Shown: positions 43,656 to 53,566, counted from the stretch's first letter. The stretch: DNA of 64,000 nt from Janthinobacterium psychrotolerans (GCF_001677885.1 NZ_LOCQ01000062.1:434001-498000); one strand, 5' to 3'. Notes: generated from the letters alone by a model not told the origin. A program made the numbers and translations.

Positions 43656-46268
43656 ATGACAACCAGCAAACGCAGTAAAGCCAGCCCCGATACGCCGCCT
43701 GTCGTCCCCGAAGTGCCACTGATCACTTTTCCCGTGGTGGCCATCGGTGCTTCGGCCGGCGGACTCGATCCCATCGTTGCCTTCCTGGGCCAGGTGCCGC
43801 AGGAAAGCGGCCTGGCCTATGTCGTGATCCAGCATCTCGACCCTACCCAAAAAGCCATGCTGCCCGAATTGCTGCAGCGCGCCACCAGCATCCCCGTCAC
43901 CGAAATCACGCACCATGTGCCACTGCGCGCCAATCATATTTACGTGATCCCGTCGAATGCCGACCTGGGCGTCTCCAAAGGCCGCTTCGTGCTGCGCGAA
44001 CCGCTGCAGCCGCGTGGCCACCGGCTGCCGATCGACATGTTTTTTCAAGAGCTGGCGTCCGAGCTCGGCGAGCTGGCCGTCGGCGTGGTGTTTTCCGGCA
44101 TGGGCAGCGACGGCACGCGCGGCATGCAGGCCATCAAGCAGGCCGGCGGACTGACCCTGGCCCAGCATCCCGACACGGCCAAGTTCGACATGATGCCGCA
44201 AAGCGCGATCGCGGCCGAGGTGGTGGACCTGGTCGACTATCCGGAAAAGATGCCGGAAAAAATCATCAATTATCTGTTTCGCAGCAGCTTTCTGAGCCTG
44301 CCCGGGCGCGAGCCGAACGGGCGCAATTGCCTGCATGAGATCGTCAACCTGCTGTCCGAGCATACCGGCAACAGTTTTACCGACTACAAGATCAATACCG
44401 TGCTGCGGCGCATCGAGCGTCGCATGAGCTTGTATCAGATCCCCACGATGGAAGCGTACGTGCCGTATTTGCGCGACAATCCGGCGGAAATCGATTTATT
44501 ATTCAAGGAATTGCTGATCGGCGTGACGAGTTTTTTCCGCGACCAGAAGGTGTGGGAATACCTGAAGATGGTGGCCCTGCCGCAATTGCTGGCCGCCAAC
44601 CCTGATGGCCGTGCCTTCAAGGCCTGGATACCGGCCTGCTCGACCGGCGAAGAGGCCTATTCGCTGGCGATGGTGTTCCATGAAGTGGTGGCTGGCATCA
44701 ATCCGCCGTCGAAGTACAGCCTGCAGATCTTTGCCACCGACCTGTCGGCCGACGCCATCGACCGCGCGCGCCAGGGACGGTTTTCAAAGAATATCGTCAG
44801 CGATGTGTCGGCCGAGCGCCTGCAGCGGTTTTTCGTGGCGGACAAGAACGACTATTGCATCAAGAAAGAGATCCGCAACATGATCATCTTTGCCCAGCAA
44901 AACATCATCTCCGATCCGCCGTTCACCAAGCTCGACATCCTGTGCTGCCGCAACCTGTTGATCTATCTGAACGCCAAGTTGCAGCAGCGTTTGATACCGC
45001 TGTTTCACTATGCGCTGAACCGCGACGGCCTGCTGTTACTGGGCAGTGCGGACACGCCTGGCCATTTTTCCGAGCTGTTTGTTCCCCTGATCACCTCGAC
45101 CCGGCTGTATCGCCGCCTCGACAACCTGGCGCGCCAGCGCCTGCCGACGTATTTCCCGACCAAGGTGTCGTTGGCGTCCCCCCCTACCACCAGCGACACG
45201 AGAGAAGCCAGCATGCCCGGAAAGATACAAGCCCACGTGGAGCAATTGCTGCTCCAAAAATATTCGCCGGCGGCGGCCTTGCTGAACCAGGACGGCGACA
45301 TCCTCTATATCAACGGCCGCACCGGCGTGTTCCTGGAGCCGGCGGCCGGCAAGGCCAACTGGAATATCCACGCCATGGCGCGCGAAGGCTTGCGCTATGA
45401 ATTGCCGGGCCTGATCAAGCAGGCGCTGCAAACCGACGGGCTGGTGCGCCTGAAGGGGCTGGTGGTCAAGGATCATATGGGGCAGTCGGTGGGGGTGGAC
45501 CTGACGGCCGAGGCGCTGAGCCAGCCCGAGTCGCTCAGCGGCATGGTCTTCATTACCTTTTCCAGCGTGCCGCTGGCGCCCGAAGCGCGCCGCAGCCGCT
45601 CGCCCAATCCCAAGGTGCTGGAACTGGAGCAGCAGCTGGCGCAGGCGCGCAATGAAATCCAGGCCGTGCGCGATGAAATGCAGACCTCGCGCGAGGAACT
45701 GAAATCGGCCAACGAGGAATTGCAGTCGACCAACGAAGAATTGCAATCGACCAACGAGGAACTGACCACCTCGAAGGAAGAGATGCAGTCGCTCAACGAA
45801 GAGCTGTATACGGTGAACGCCGAGCTGCAGTCCAAGGTGGACGATTTGTCGCTGGTCAACAGTGACATGAAGAACCTGCTCAACAGCACCGATATCGCCA
45901 CCATCTTCCTCGACAGCGCCTTGCGTATCCGCCGCTTCACGGCGCCGGCCACGCAAATCTACAAGCTGATCCAGACCGACCTGCGCCGCCCGCTCAGCGA
46001 TATCGTCAACGACCTCGATTACCCGGACCTGGAAACGGATGCGCTGGAAGTCATCCGCAGCCTGGTGTTTTCCGAGCGCCAGGTGCCGACCAAGACGGGG
46101 CGCTGGTACAACGTGCGCATCATGCCTTACCGCACCATCGAAAACGTCATCGACGGCGTGGTGGTAACCTTTATTAACATCACCGAATCGAAGCTGCTGG
46201 AAGCCCAGTTGCGCCAGATTCAGTCCGGTAGCGCCACCGGCCGGGAGCCCGGCGGGAGCGCATCGTGA
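43656..46268 (+). CDS. CheB-CheR-coiled coil-PAS hybrid chemotaxis-type protein
   Basis: The product has 870 residues from the ATG at 43656 (an ATG at 43632 would add eight). Residues about 28-200 are a CheB methylesterase domain with serine in GASAGGL, His in IQHLDPTQK and Asp in FSGMGSDGTRGM, but there is no receiver domain. Residues about 215-480 are CheR methyltransferase, with WIPACSTGEEAYSLAM (AdoMet loop) and CCRNLLIYL. A long coiled coil of EELQSTNEEL repeats spans about 654-731, then a PAS_10-like domain. Such hybrids link methylation chemistry to histidine kinases. The kinase gene that follows overlaps it by ATGA, and the two most likely form one signalling complex. Confidence 0.93.
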   Translation: MTTSKRSKASPDTPPVVPEVPLITFPVVAIGASAGGLDPIVAFLGQVPQESGLAYVVIQHLDPTQKAMLPELLQRATSIPVTEITHHVPLRANHIYVIPSNADLGVSKGRFVLREPLQPRGHRLPIDMFFQELASELGELAVGVVFSGMGSDGTRGMQAIKQAGGLTLAQHPDTAKFDMMPQSAIAAEVVDLVDYPEKMPEKIINYLFRSSFLSLPGREPNGRNCLHEIVNLLSEHTGNSFTDYKINTVLRRIERRMSLYQIPTMEAYVPYLRDNPAEIDLLFKELLIGVTSFFRDQKVWEYLKMVALPQLLAANPDGRAFKAWIPACSTGEEAYSLAMVFHEVVAGINPPSKYSLQIFATDLSADAIDRARQGRFSKNIVSDVSAERLQRFFVADKNDYCIKKEIRNMIIFAQQNIISDPPFTKLDILCCRNLLIYLNAKLQQRLIPLFHYALNRDGLLLLGSADTPGHFSELFVPLITSTRLYRRLDNLARQRLPTYFPTKVSLASPPTTSDTREASMPGKIQAHVEQLLLQKYSPAAALLNQDGDILYINGRTGVFLEPAAGKANWNIHAMAREGLRYELPGLIKQALQTDGLVRLKGLVVKDHMGQSVGVDLTAEALSQPESLSGMVFITFSSVPLAPEARRSRSPNPKVLELEQQLAQARNEIQAVRDEMQTSREELKSANEELQSTNEELQSTNEELTTSKEEMQSLNEELYTVNAELQSKVDDLSLVNSDMKNLLNSTDIATIFLDSALRIRRFTAPATQIYKLIQTDLRRPLSDIVNDLDYPDLETDALEVIRSLVFSERQVPTKTGRWYNVRIMPYRTIENVIDGVVVTFINITESKLLEAQLRQIQSGSATGREPGGSAS

Positions 46269-48421
46269 GCAAGGCCGGCAAAGCCGGCAAGGCCGCCAGG
46301 GCCAACCATGGCGACCCGTTCAGCGTGCGCGTGCGCGAGCAGGCCGAGCAATTGGCGGCGCAAGCGCCACCGCTGCCGCTGTCGCTGTCGAACGAGGACA
46401 TGCTGCGCCAGCTGCACGAGTTGCAGGTCAGCCAGATCGAGCTGCAGATGCAGAACGCCGCCCTGGCCGAGCTGGAGCAGTTGCGCAGCGAGTCCGAGAG
46501 CAGCCGCGACCGCTACGCCCGGCTTTACGAGGAGGCGCCCGCCAGCTATTTTTCGCTCAACCGTGATGGCGTGATCACGCGCGCCAACCTGGCGGCCAGC
46601 AACTTGCTGCAGCGCGACAAGCCACAGCTGCTGGCGCGGCGTTTCGAACAATTCATCGCACCCGAAGCGCAGGGCTGTTTCCGGCGCTTTCTCGAGGCGG
46701 TGTTTGACAGCGGCGCGCGCCAGGTGTTCGAGGCGCCGCTGTTCCAGCGCGACGGCCTGGTGCGTATCGAAGCGAACCTCGACGCGGGCAGCGCCAGCGT
46801 GCGCATGCTGGTGACCGACCTCGGCGACGAACTGGCGCGCGAGTCGGCGCTGCGCCGCGCCTTTGTGATTCTCGACACCATCCGCGAAGGCGTGATGGTG
46901 ACCGACAGCGACAACCGCATTATCTCGGTCAATCCCGCGTTCACCACCATCACCGGCTACCTGGCCGAGGAAGCGATCGGCCGCGACCCGTCTTTTCTGG
47001 GCGCCGGCACCCACCAGCCGCAGTTTTACAAGGCCATGTGGGACAGCTTGCGCCGCGAAGGCGCCTGGTTTGGCGAACTGGTCAACCGGCGCAAGAATGG
47101 CGAGCGCTTTGTCGAGTCGCTGTCGATTACGCCGATGCGTGCCCCGGACGGCGCCACCACCCATTTTGTCGGCGTGTTTTCCGATATTACCGAACGCAAG
47201 GTGGCCGAAGCGTCGCTGCGCGAACTGCACCGCGAGCTCGACCAGCGCGTGATCGACCGCACCGCCGATCTGTTGCGCGCCAACCAGCATCTGCAGCAGG
47301 AAGTGCAGCAGCGCGAACTGGCGCAGCAGGCCTTGCGCGACGCCGAGCGTTTTTTCCATGCCACCATCGATTCGCTGTCGGACCGGGTACTGGTGCTGGA
47401 CCAGGAAGGCGGCCTGGTGCATGCCAACCAGGCGTATCTGCAGTTTTCAGGGCACGCGCCCGGCGAATTGCCCTACCTGCAGTTTTGTGCAACCGACCCG
47501 CGCTGGCGGCGTGGCGCCGGGCATGAGCTGGCCGCCGGCATCGCCTCGGTGATCGCCGGCCAGGCCGACGCCTATGCGCTCGAATATGAATTTGCCACCG
47601 AGGCTGGCGCGCACTGGTCGCTGGCCAAGGTCAGCCGTTTTCGCGGCGAAGGCCCGCTGCGGGTGGTGGTGGCGCATACCGACATCACCGAACGCAAGCT
47701 GATGGACAGCGCGCTGCGCCAGTCGCATGCCCAGCTGCGCCAGCTGGCGCTGCACCTGGAAACGGTCAAGGAAGACGAGCGCAAGCGTATTTCGCGCGAT
47801 ATCCACGATGAACTGGGGCAAAACCTGCTGGCGCTGCGCATCGATATCTCCATGCTCAGCGCGCGCACGCAACACGCGCATCCGCGCCTGCACCGGCGGG
47901 TGGCCTCGGTGCTGGACAATATCGACACGACCATCAAGAGCGTGCGCGGCATCATGAACGAATTGCGGCCGATGGCGCTGGACCTGGGACTGCAGGCGGC
48001 CATCGAATGGCAGGTGGGTGATTTTCGCAAACGCAGCGGCATCGTTTGCCACTTGCAGATCGCCGACGAAGCGCTGTTTGCGGCCATCGGCAGCCAGGCC
48101 GAGATCGCGCTGTTTCGCATCGTGCAAGAAGCGCTGAGCAATGTCCTGCGCCATGCCCAGGCCAGTGTGGTCGAACTGGAATTCCATTGCGACGCGCGCG
48201 CCGTGTATGTCAGCATCAGCGACAACGGCGTCGGCATTACCGCTCAACAACAGCGCAAGAAGCAGTGCTTCGGCCTGATCGGCATTCGCGAACGGGTGCG
48301 CGCGCTCGACGGCCAGTTGGAGATCGGCGCCCCCGCCTCGGGTAGCGGTTGCCGTTTGTGGCTGCAAGTGCCGCTGCGCGTGCCGGCACCGGGCGCGCAG
48401 ATGATACAAAAAGTACAGTGA
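46265..48421 (+). CDS. Multi-PAS sensor kinase, NarX-type (HisKA_3)
   Basis: A soluble sensor kinase of 718 residues. A coiled N-terminus (DMLRQLHELQVSQIELQMQN, 20 residues) precedes three PAS-like domains near residues 75-185, 198-315 and 360-475. The dimerisation domain is of the HisKA_3 type: ETVKEDERKRISRDIHDELG, with the phospho-acceptor His near residue 512. An ATPase domain follows, with EALSNVLRHAQAS and VSISDNGVGI. NarX/DesK-type kinases act on LuxR-type (NarL) regulators, and no such gene is adjacent, so the partner lies elsewhere. The start overlaps the CheB-CheR gene by four bases. The absence of membrane helices suggests cytosolic sensing. Confidence 0.92.
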   Translation: MSKAGKAGKAARANHGDPFSVRVREQAEQLAAQAPPLPLSLSNEDMLRQLHELQVSQIELQMQNAALAELEQLRSESESSRDRYARLYEEAPASYFSLNRDGVITRANLAASNLLQRDKPQLLARRFEQFIAPEAQGCFRRFLEAVFDSGARQVFEAPLFQRDGLVRIEANLDAGSASVRMLVTDLGDELARESALRRAFVILDTIREGVMVTDSDNRIISVNPAFTTITGYLAEEAIGRDPSFLGAGTHQPQFYKAMWDSLRREGAWFGELVNRRKNGERFVESLSITPMRAPDGATTHFVGVFSDITERKVAEASLRELHRELDQRVIDRTADLLRANQHLQQEVQQRELAQQALRDAERFFHATIDSLSDRVLVLDQEGGLVHANQAYLQFSGHAPGELPYLQFCATDPRWRRGAGHELAAGIASVIAGQADAYALEYEFATEAGAHWSLAKVSRFRGEGPLRVVVAHTDITERKLMDSALRQSHAQLRQLALHLETVKEDERKRISRDIHDELGQNLLALRIDISMLSARTQHAHPRLHRRVASVLDNIDTTIKSVRGIMNELRPMALDLGLQAAIEWQVGDFRKRSGIVCHLQIADEALFAAIGSQAEIALFRIVQEALSNVLRHAQASVVELEFHCDARAVYVSISDNGVGITAQQQRKKQCFGLIGIRERVRALDGQLEIGAPASGSGCRLWLQVPLRVPAPGAQMIQKVQ

Positions 48422-48489
48422 AGTAATTTTTGCCGACTCATGCCCTCCAGACAGGCTATACTTTCGCCTGCTTTTTATGGAGGCCTACC

Positions 48490-50655
48490 TTGTTCAAGAC
48501 TATCGTGTTACCAGTCGCCCTGATGGGCGCGTTCGCCGGCGTACAAGCCGACGAAGGGCAGTGGCAACCACACCAACTGCCACAGCTGAAAGCCGAACTC
48601 AAACGTGTCGGCATCGAGATCCCCGCTGAAAAGCTGGCCGACCTGAGCAAGCATCCGATGAGCGCCATCGTCTCGCTGGGCGGCTGTTCGGCCGCCTTCG
48701 TGTCGAACGCCGGCCTGGTAGTGACAAACCACCATTGCGCGTATGGCGCGGTGCAGCGCAACTCGACTCCCGAACATAATTACATCACCGACGGCTTCCT
48801 GGCCAAGACCCGCGCGGCCGAATTGCCGGGCGGGCCGAACAGCCTGGTGTATGTCACCGATAAGGTGGAAAACGTCAGCGACCGCGTCTTGACAGGCCTG
48901 ACGGCGCAGATGAGCGGCCGTGCACGCCATGAAGCGGTGGAAAAACGCATCAAGGACCTGATCGCCGAATGCGAGACGGACAAGATGTACCGCTGCTCGG
49001 TGCCGGCCTTCCATCGCGGCCTCGAGTACTACCGCATCCGCCAGATGATGATACGCGACGTGCGCCTGGTGTACGCGCCGTCCGACAAGATCGGCAACTT
49101 CGGCGGCGACATCGACAATTACGAATGGCCGCGCCACACGGGCGACTACGCGTTCCTGCGCGCCTATGTGGGCAAGGACGGCCGTCCGGCCGATCCGTCG
49201 CCGGACAACGTGCCCTACCAGTCGAAGGACTTCCTGGTGGTGTCGGCCGAAGGCATCAGGAACGGCGACGGCATCCTGCTGGCCGGCTACCCCGGACGCA
49301 CCAGCCGCTACAAGCTGCCATCGGAAATCCGCTATGCGCGCGACTCGGCCTTTCCGCTGAAAGTGGCCGAGCTGCAGGCCGACCTGGCCGTGATGGCCGA
49401 CGCCACCAAGGGCGATGCCGCCGCCGAAGTGCGCTACGCCAGCGTGGTCAAAAGCATCAACAATGTGCTCAAGAAAACCCAGGGCCTGCTCGACGGTTTC
49501 GCGCGCAAGGACATCGCCGCCATCAAGGACGTGCAGGACGCCGAGTTCCGCGCCTGGTACGCGAAACAGCCGAACGTGTCGCCAACCCTGCTGGCCGAAC
49601 TGGACGCGGCGATCGCCAGCGACATGGCCCTGAGCGACGAAGAGTTCGCCTGGTCGGTGGCCACCAATAGCGACCTGCTGAAAAGCGCGCGTTCGCTGTA
49701 CCGCTACGCGCAGGAAGGCAAGAAGCCCGATGCCGAACGCGAATCGGGCTACCAGCAGCGCGACCTGGCCTTTATCAAGGCCCGCCTGGCGCGCCTGGAG
49801 CAGTCCTACGTGAACAAGGTCGACCAGGCGCGTTTCGAAGCGGGCCTGAAGCGCTATGCGGCCCTGGCCGCGAAGAGCCATCCGCAAGGCCTCGATGCGC
49901 TGCTGCCGGCGCCAGGCGCTGTTGCCGCGCTGTACCAGAAGACGCAGCTGGCCGACACCGCCAGGCGCCTGGCCTGGCTGGAAAAAGACCAGGCTGCCTT
50001 CGAGCAGTCCGACGACGCCTTCGTGCGGCTGGCCATCAAATTGCAGCCGGTGGCCGCCGCGCTGGAAGAGCGCCGCAAGGAAATCGACGGCAACCTCGAA
50101 CGCGTGATTCCGCAGTATATGCAAGCGGTAATCGCCTGGAAACAGTCGCAAGGCAAGCCGGTCTACCCGGACGCCAACTCGACCCTGCGCGTGACGTACG
50201 GCACGGTTTCGCCATACTCGCCGCGCGACGGCCTGACCAAGGGGCCGTTTACCACCGTCGAAGGGATCGTTGAAAAAGTCACCGGCAAGGCGCCATTCCA
50301 GGCGCCGCAAGGCCTGCTCGACGCCGTCAAGGAAAAACGCTACGGCCAGTTCCGCGATCCGGTGCTGGGCACGGTGCCGGTCAACTTCCTGACCAGCGCC
50401 GACACCACCGGCGGCAACTCCGGCTCGGCGGTGATGAACAAGCGCGGCGAACTGATCGGCCTGAATTTCGATTCGACCTATGAATCGATCACCAAGGACT
50501 GGTACTTCGACACGGCCATCACGCGCGCGATCCACCTCGATATCCGCTATATGTTGTGGGTGATGAAGGAGGTCGACCATGCCGACAATCTGCTGGCGGA
50601 AATGACGATCAAGTATCCGAAGGCAGCGCAGTCCAATAAGGCAGCGAAGAAATAA
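48490..50655 (+). CDS. S46 family dipeptidyl-peptidase
   Basis: This secreted serine peptidase has 721 residues, related to DPP7/DPP11, which release dipeptides from peptide N-termini. Its start is a TTG at 48490, where GGAGG lies six bases upstream and a normal signal peptide begins (FKTIVLPVALMGAFAGVQA). The catalytic triad is visible: His in LVVTNHHCAYGA, Asp in NFGGDIDNYEWPRH, Ser in TTGGNSGSAV. The residue that sets specificity, 18 places after the serine (Gly in DPP7, Arg in DPP11), is serine here (LNFDSTYES). It likely feeds dipeptide uptake in the periplasm. A terminator follows at 50675-50711. Confidence 0.93.
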   Translation: MFKTIVLPVALMGAFAGVQADEGQWQPHQLPQLKAELKRVGIEIPAEKLADLSKHPMSAIVSLGGCSAAFVSNAGLVVTNHHCAYGAVQRNSTPEHNYITDGFLAKTRAAELPGGPNSLVYVTDKVENVSDRVLTGLTAQMSGRARHEAVEKRIKDLIAECETDKMYRCSVPAFHRGLEYYRIRQMMIRDVRLVYAPSDKIGNFGGDIDNYEWPRHTGDYAFLRAYVGKDGRPADPSPDNVPYQSKDFLVVSAEGIRNGDGILLAGYPGRTSRYKLPSEIRYARDSAFPLKVAELQADLAVMADATKGDAAAEVRYASVVKSINNVLKKTQGLLDGFARKDIAAIKDVQDAEFRAWYAKQPNVSPTLLAELDAAIASDMALSDEEFAWSVATNSDLLKSARSLYRYAQEGKKPDAERESGYQQRDLAFIKARLARLEQSYVNKVDQARFEAGLKRYAALAAKSHPQGLDALLPAPGAVAALYQKTQLADTARRLAWLEKDQAAFEQSDDAFVRLAIKLQPVAAALEERRKEIDGNLERVIPQYMQAVIAWKQSQGKPVYPDANSTLRVTYGTVSPYSPRDGLTKGPFTTVEGIVEKVTGKAPFQAPQGLLDAVKEKRYGQFRDPVLGTVPVNFLTSADTTGGNSGSAVMNKRGELIGLNFDSTYESITKDWYFDTAITRAIHLDIRYMLWVMKEVDHADNLLAEMTIKYPKAAQSNKAAKK

Positions 50656-50674
50656 TCGTTACTCGCTGATCCGC

Positions 50675-50711
50675 AAGCCGCATCCGCCGTCCTGGCCGAT
50701 GCGGCTTTTTT
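50675..50711 (+). terminator. Rho-independent terminator of S46 peptidase gene
   Basis: The arms AGCCGCATC (50676-50684) and GATGCGGCT (50698-50706) pair perfectly over 9 bp and are followed by a T run to 50711. The hairpin closely resembles the one that ends the immunity gene at 57254-57285, so two similar terminators bracket the vgrG cassette. Confidence 0.92.
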
Positions 50712-50794
50712 GCACTTGGGCAACTAGTTTGAGCTCCCTCAATATGCCGGCGCTTGCCATGGTTAGCATAAGCCAGGGCACGCAAGGAGGCAAT

Positions 50795-53566
50795 ATGGAT
50801 GATGGCAAGCTGGCAGCCGATCTGGCGCGCCTTTTCGCAGCAGACAGGCGAGTCCAGGACAGCCGCTTGCTGCGCATGGATTTCCCGCACGGCGATGGTC
50901 CGCCCGATACCGCGCTGCTGGTCAACAGCCTGCGGGCACACGAGGCAATGTCACGCGACTTCCGTTTCGAGGTCGAACTGCTGTCCGACAATCTCCACGT
51001 TCCGCTGACAGCCATGATGGGACGCATGGTCACGATTTCCATGGTGCGCGATGACGCCAGCTTGCGCCATTTTAATGGCTATGTCGGCGAATTTCGCCTG
51101 TTGCGCAGCGACGGCGGTTTTGCGTTCTACCAGATGGTGCTGCAGCCCTGGCTGGCGTTTGCCCGGCTGCGCATGGACAATGTCTCGTTCCACGGACGTA
51201 CCGTGGTCGACATCAGCGAAACGACCTTCGAGCATTATTTGCAGCGCGACTGGCAAAACCGCTTGCAGGAGGAAAAACCGGTTTTAACTTGTGCCAATCA
51301 GCATAATGAAACCGATTACAACCATCTGCACCGGCGCTGGGAAGACCAGGGACTCCATTATTGGTATGAACATCGCGCCGACGGTCATACGCTGTGCCTG
51401 GGCGACAATACCTGCCTGACCGACAGCATCGACCCGGGCGACGACCTTGCCGGTGAACCTGACGAGATGGTGTTTCGCAGCGGCGCGGGTTCGCTGGAGC
51501 GCGACGGCATACGCGATTGGCAGGCGATACGGAAAATCGCTTCGGGTTCGCTCACGCTGGCCAGCTTCAACTACAAGCATCCCCGTGCCAGCCGCGCCAG
51601 CGGCCATGCGCTGCGCCAGCAGGGCGATGTGTTTGCCCATGAACTGTATCAGTACACCGGCTATGGCTATGCCGATGTCGACGCCGGCGACGCGCTGGCG
51701 CAACGCCGCCTGGAGGAGCGCAACTGCCGGGCGCAATACTTCGACGCTGGCGGCAATCACCGCTGCGCCCAGGCCGGACGCAGTTTCACGCTGGGCGGCC
51801 ACTTCAGCAGCCGGCAATCCGTGCCGGCCAGAGGTGAGGCGGCGCGCCCGGGCATCGGTTCGCGCGAATACCTGATCCTGTCGGTCGATCATGTCGCCAG
51901 CAACAATTACCAGGCGGGGACGGGGGCGAAGTCGCATTATGAAAACCGGTTCAGCTGCATCCGCAAAAGCATCCGCTGGTATCCGGGGCGGCACTTCAAC
52001 AGCACGCCGTGTGCCTTGCCCGGCGTGCAGACCGCGATTGTCACCGGGCCGGCAGGCGAAACCATCCATACCGACGCGCTGGGCCGGGTGAAGGTGCAAT
52101 TTCACTGGGACCGGCTGGGCAAGTTCGACGGGGGCAGTTCGCCATGGATCAGGGTCATGACGCCATGGGCCGGGCAGGCATTCGGCCAGATCGCGTTGCC
52201 GCGCATCGGCCAGGAGGTGCTGATCCAGTTTTTGGACGGCAATATCGACCGTCCCGTCATCGTCGGCGCGGTGTACAACGGCAACCATGCGCCGCCGTGG
52301 CAGTTGCCGGGGCAACGCATGTTGGGCGGCTGGCGTAGCGCCGAGCTGATGCCTGACGGCGGCCACGGCGTGCGCGGCAACCAGCTGGTGTTTGATGACA
52401 CGCACCAGCGCATCCAGGCGCAACTGAAAAGCGATCATCAGCACAGCCAATTGTCGCTCGGCTGCATCAGCCGCATCGAAGACGCCAGCGGGCGCAAGGA
52501 TGGTCGTGGCGAAGGCTGGGAACTGGCGTCGGACGCCTGGGGCGTGGCGCGCGCCGGCCGCGGCATGTTGCTGACCACCGAAGCGCGCCCTGGCGCCGCC
52601 TCGCATATCAAGAGCATGGATGAAACCCTGCGCCGGCTGGCCGAGGCTGCCGAGCGGCACAAGGCGCTGGCCGCCCTGGCGCAGCATTACGGCGCGCAAG
52701 AAAGTGCTGCCCAGCAGGGCGCCGCCGCCGATGAACTGAAAGCCCAGCATGCCGCGATCAAGGGCGCCGGCGCTGGCGAAGGCGTGTTTCCCGAGTTGGC
52801 GGCGCCGCATCTGGTGCTGGCCAGCCCGGCCGGCATCGAAACGACGAGTGCGCAATCGACGCATATCGCCAGCGCAGAACACACCGCGCTGACGGCGGGG
52901 CGCGACCTGTCGATGGCGGCCGGCGGCGGCCTGTTCGCCAGCATCGGCGCGGCGCTGCGCCTGTTCGTCCACAAGGCCGGCATGAAGCTGATCGCCGCAG
53001 CAGGTCCGGTGCAGATCGCGGCACAAACCGATGCGGTCGAAATTGTCGCCAACAAGGTGCTGGAGTTGATCAGCCAGGCCGACTGGGTGAATATTCGCGG
53101 CCGCAAGGGCGTGCGCCTGCATGGCGCCGATTGCATGCTTGAAATTGGCGACAAGGTCCAGTTTTTTACGTCGTCGCCGACACTGTTTCATGGCAACCTG
53201 GAAACGCTGGCGCCCAAAAACCGGCCGCAACCGGAACCGGAACCGCCCGTCGCGCCGGTAGCGGGGCAATTGCAGCATACGATACAGGCCCACGCCGATG
53301 GCGGCCAGTACGCGCTGGTGCCTTATACGCTGTACAACGGAGACGCCGAAGTCGAGCAAGGCCTGACCGATGAATTCGGCCGCATCCTGATCGCGCATCA
53401 GGACGGCACGCCGCGCTACCGTGTGGTCCTTGGCAATGGCGAGGAGTTTTCATTGCATGCCAGCGCGTGCTTCGATGCCGGCGCGGCGCCGGACGGCGAA
53501 CAGAAGCTGTCGAACCGTGGTTTGCGCGCGCTCGACGCTACCGGCGACGGCCGCTTGTGGCGATGA
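50795..53566 (+). CDS. vgrG: VgrG-type type VI secretion spike protein with extended C-terminus
   Basis: VgrG trimers form the tip of the type VI secretion needle. The ATG at 50795 follows AAGGAGG; longer in-frame starts overlap the terminator. The protein has 923 residues. The first 450 or so form the gp27/gp44-like base with LVNSLRAHEAMSRDFRFEVE (20 residues) and the gp5 OB-fold (GPAGETIHTDALGRVKVQFH, 20 residues). DUF2345 follows with the repeating beta-prism (MAAGGGLFASIGAALRLFV). The last 75 residues or so (QHTIQAHADGGQYALVPYTL then YNGDAEVEQGLTDEFGRI) look like a transthyretin-type fold, which in another system binds a lipase effector. The phospholipase gene follows 25 bp on. No T6SS core genes are present, so this is an orphan vgrG unit. 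Confidence 0.95.
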   Translation: MDDGKLAADLARLFAADRRVQDSRLLRMDFPHGDGPPDTALLVNSLRAHEAMSRDFRFEVELLSDNLHVPLTAMMGRMVTISMVRDDASLRHFNGYVGEFRLLRSDGGFAFYQMVLQPWLAFARLRMDNVSFHGRTVVDISETTFEHYLQRDWQNRLQEEKPVLTCANQHNETDYNHLHRRWEDQGLHYWYEHRADGHTLCLGDNTCLTDSIDPGDDLAGEPDEMVFRSGAGSLERDGIRDWQAIRKIASGSLTLASFNYKHPRASRASGHALRQQGDVFAHELYQYTGYGYADVDAGDALAQRRLEERNCRAQYFDAGGNHRCAQAGRSFTLGGHFSSRQSVPARGEAARPGIGSREYLILSVDHVASNNYQAGTGAKSHYENRFSCIRKSIRWYPGRHFNSTPCALPGVQTAIVTGPAGETIHTDALGRVKVQFHWDRLGKFDGGSSPWIRVMTPWAGQAFGQIALPRIGQEVLIQFLDGNIDRPVIVGAVYNGNHAPPWQLPGQRMLGGWRSAELMPDGGHGVRGNQLVFDDTHQRIQAQLKSDHQHSQLSLGCISRIEDASGRKDGRGEGWELASDAWGVARAGRGMLLTTEARPGAASHIKSMDETLRRLAEAAERHKALAALAQHYGAQESAAQQGAAADELKAQHAAIKGAGAGEGVFPELAAPHLVLASPAGIETTSAQSTHIASAEHTALTAGRDLSMAAGGGLFASIGAALRLFVHKAGMKLIAAAGPVQIAAQTDAVEIVANKVLELISQADWVNIRGRKGVRLHGADCMLEIGDKVQFFTSSPTLFHGNLETLAPKNRPQPEPEPPVAPVAGQLQHTIQAHADGGQYALVPYTLYNGDAEVEQGLTDEFGRILIAHQDGTPRYRVVLGNGEEFSLHASACFDAGAAPDGEQKLSNRGLRALDATGDGRLWR

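Noticed and set aside
42010..43719. Upstream extension of the minus-strand LysR frame (to 43719)
   Set aside because: The LysR N-terminus begins at 42009, and the extension lies opposite the amidohydrolase gene.
45619..45860. Repeated GAA/GAG-rich DNA around the EELQSTNEEL stretch as a DNA repeat element
   Set aside because: The periodicity comes from a coding coiled coil in the CheB-CheR hybrid, in frame and typical of the family.
48508..50580. 690-codon open frame antisense to the S46 peptidase gene
   Set aside because: The peptidase triad is readable on the plus strand; the antisense frame lacks motifs and a ribosome site.
50699..50794. Upstream in-frame start of vgrG
   Set aside because: It lies inside the T tract of the preceding terminator and has no ribosome site, whereas the ATG at 50795 follows AAGGAGG.
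51284..53398. 704-codon open frame antisense to vgrG
   Set aside because: VgrG domains are evident on the plus strand; the antisense protein is Arg/His/Ala-rich with no domain.
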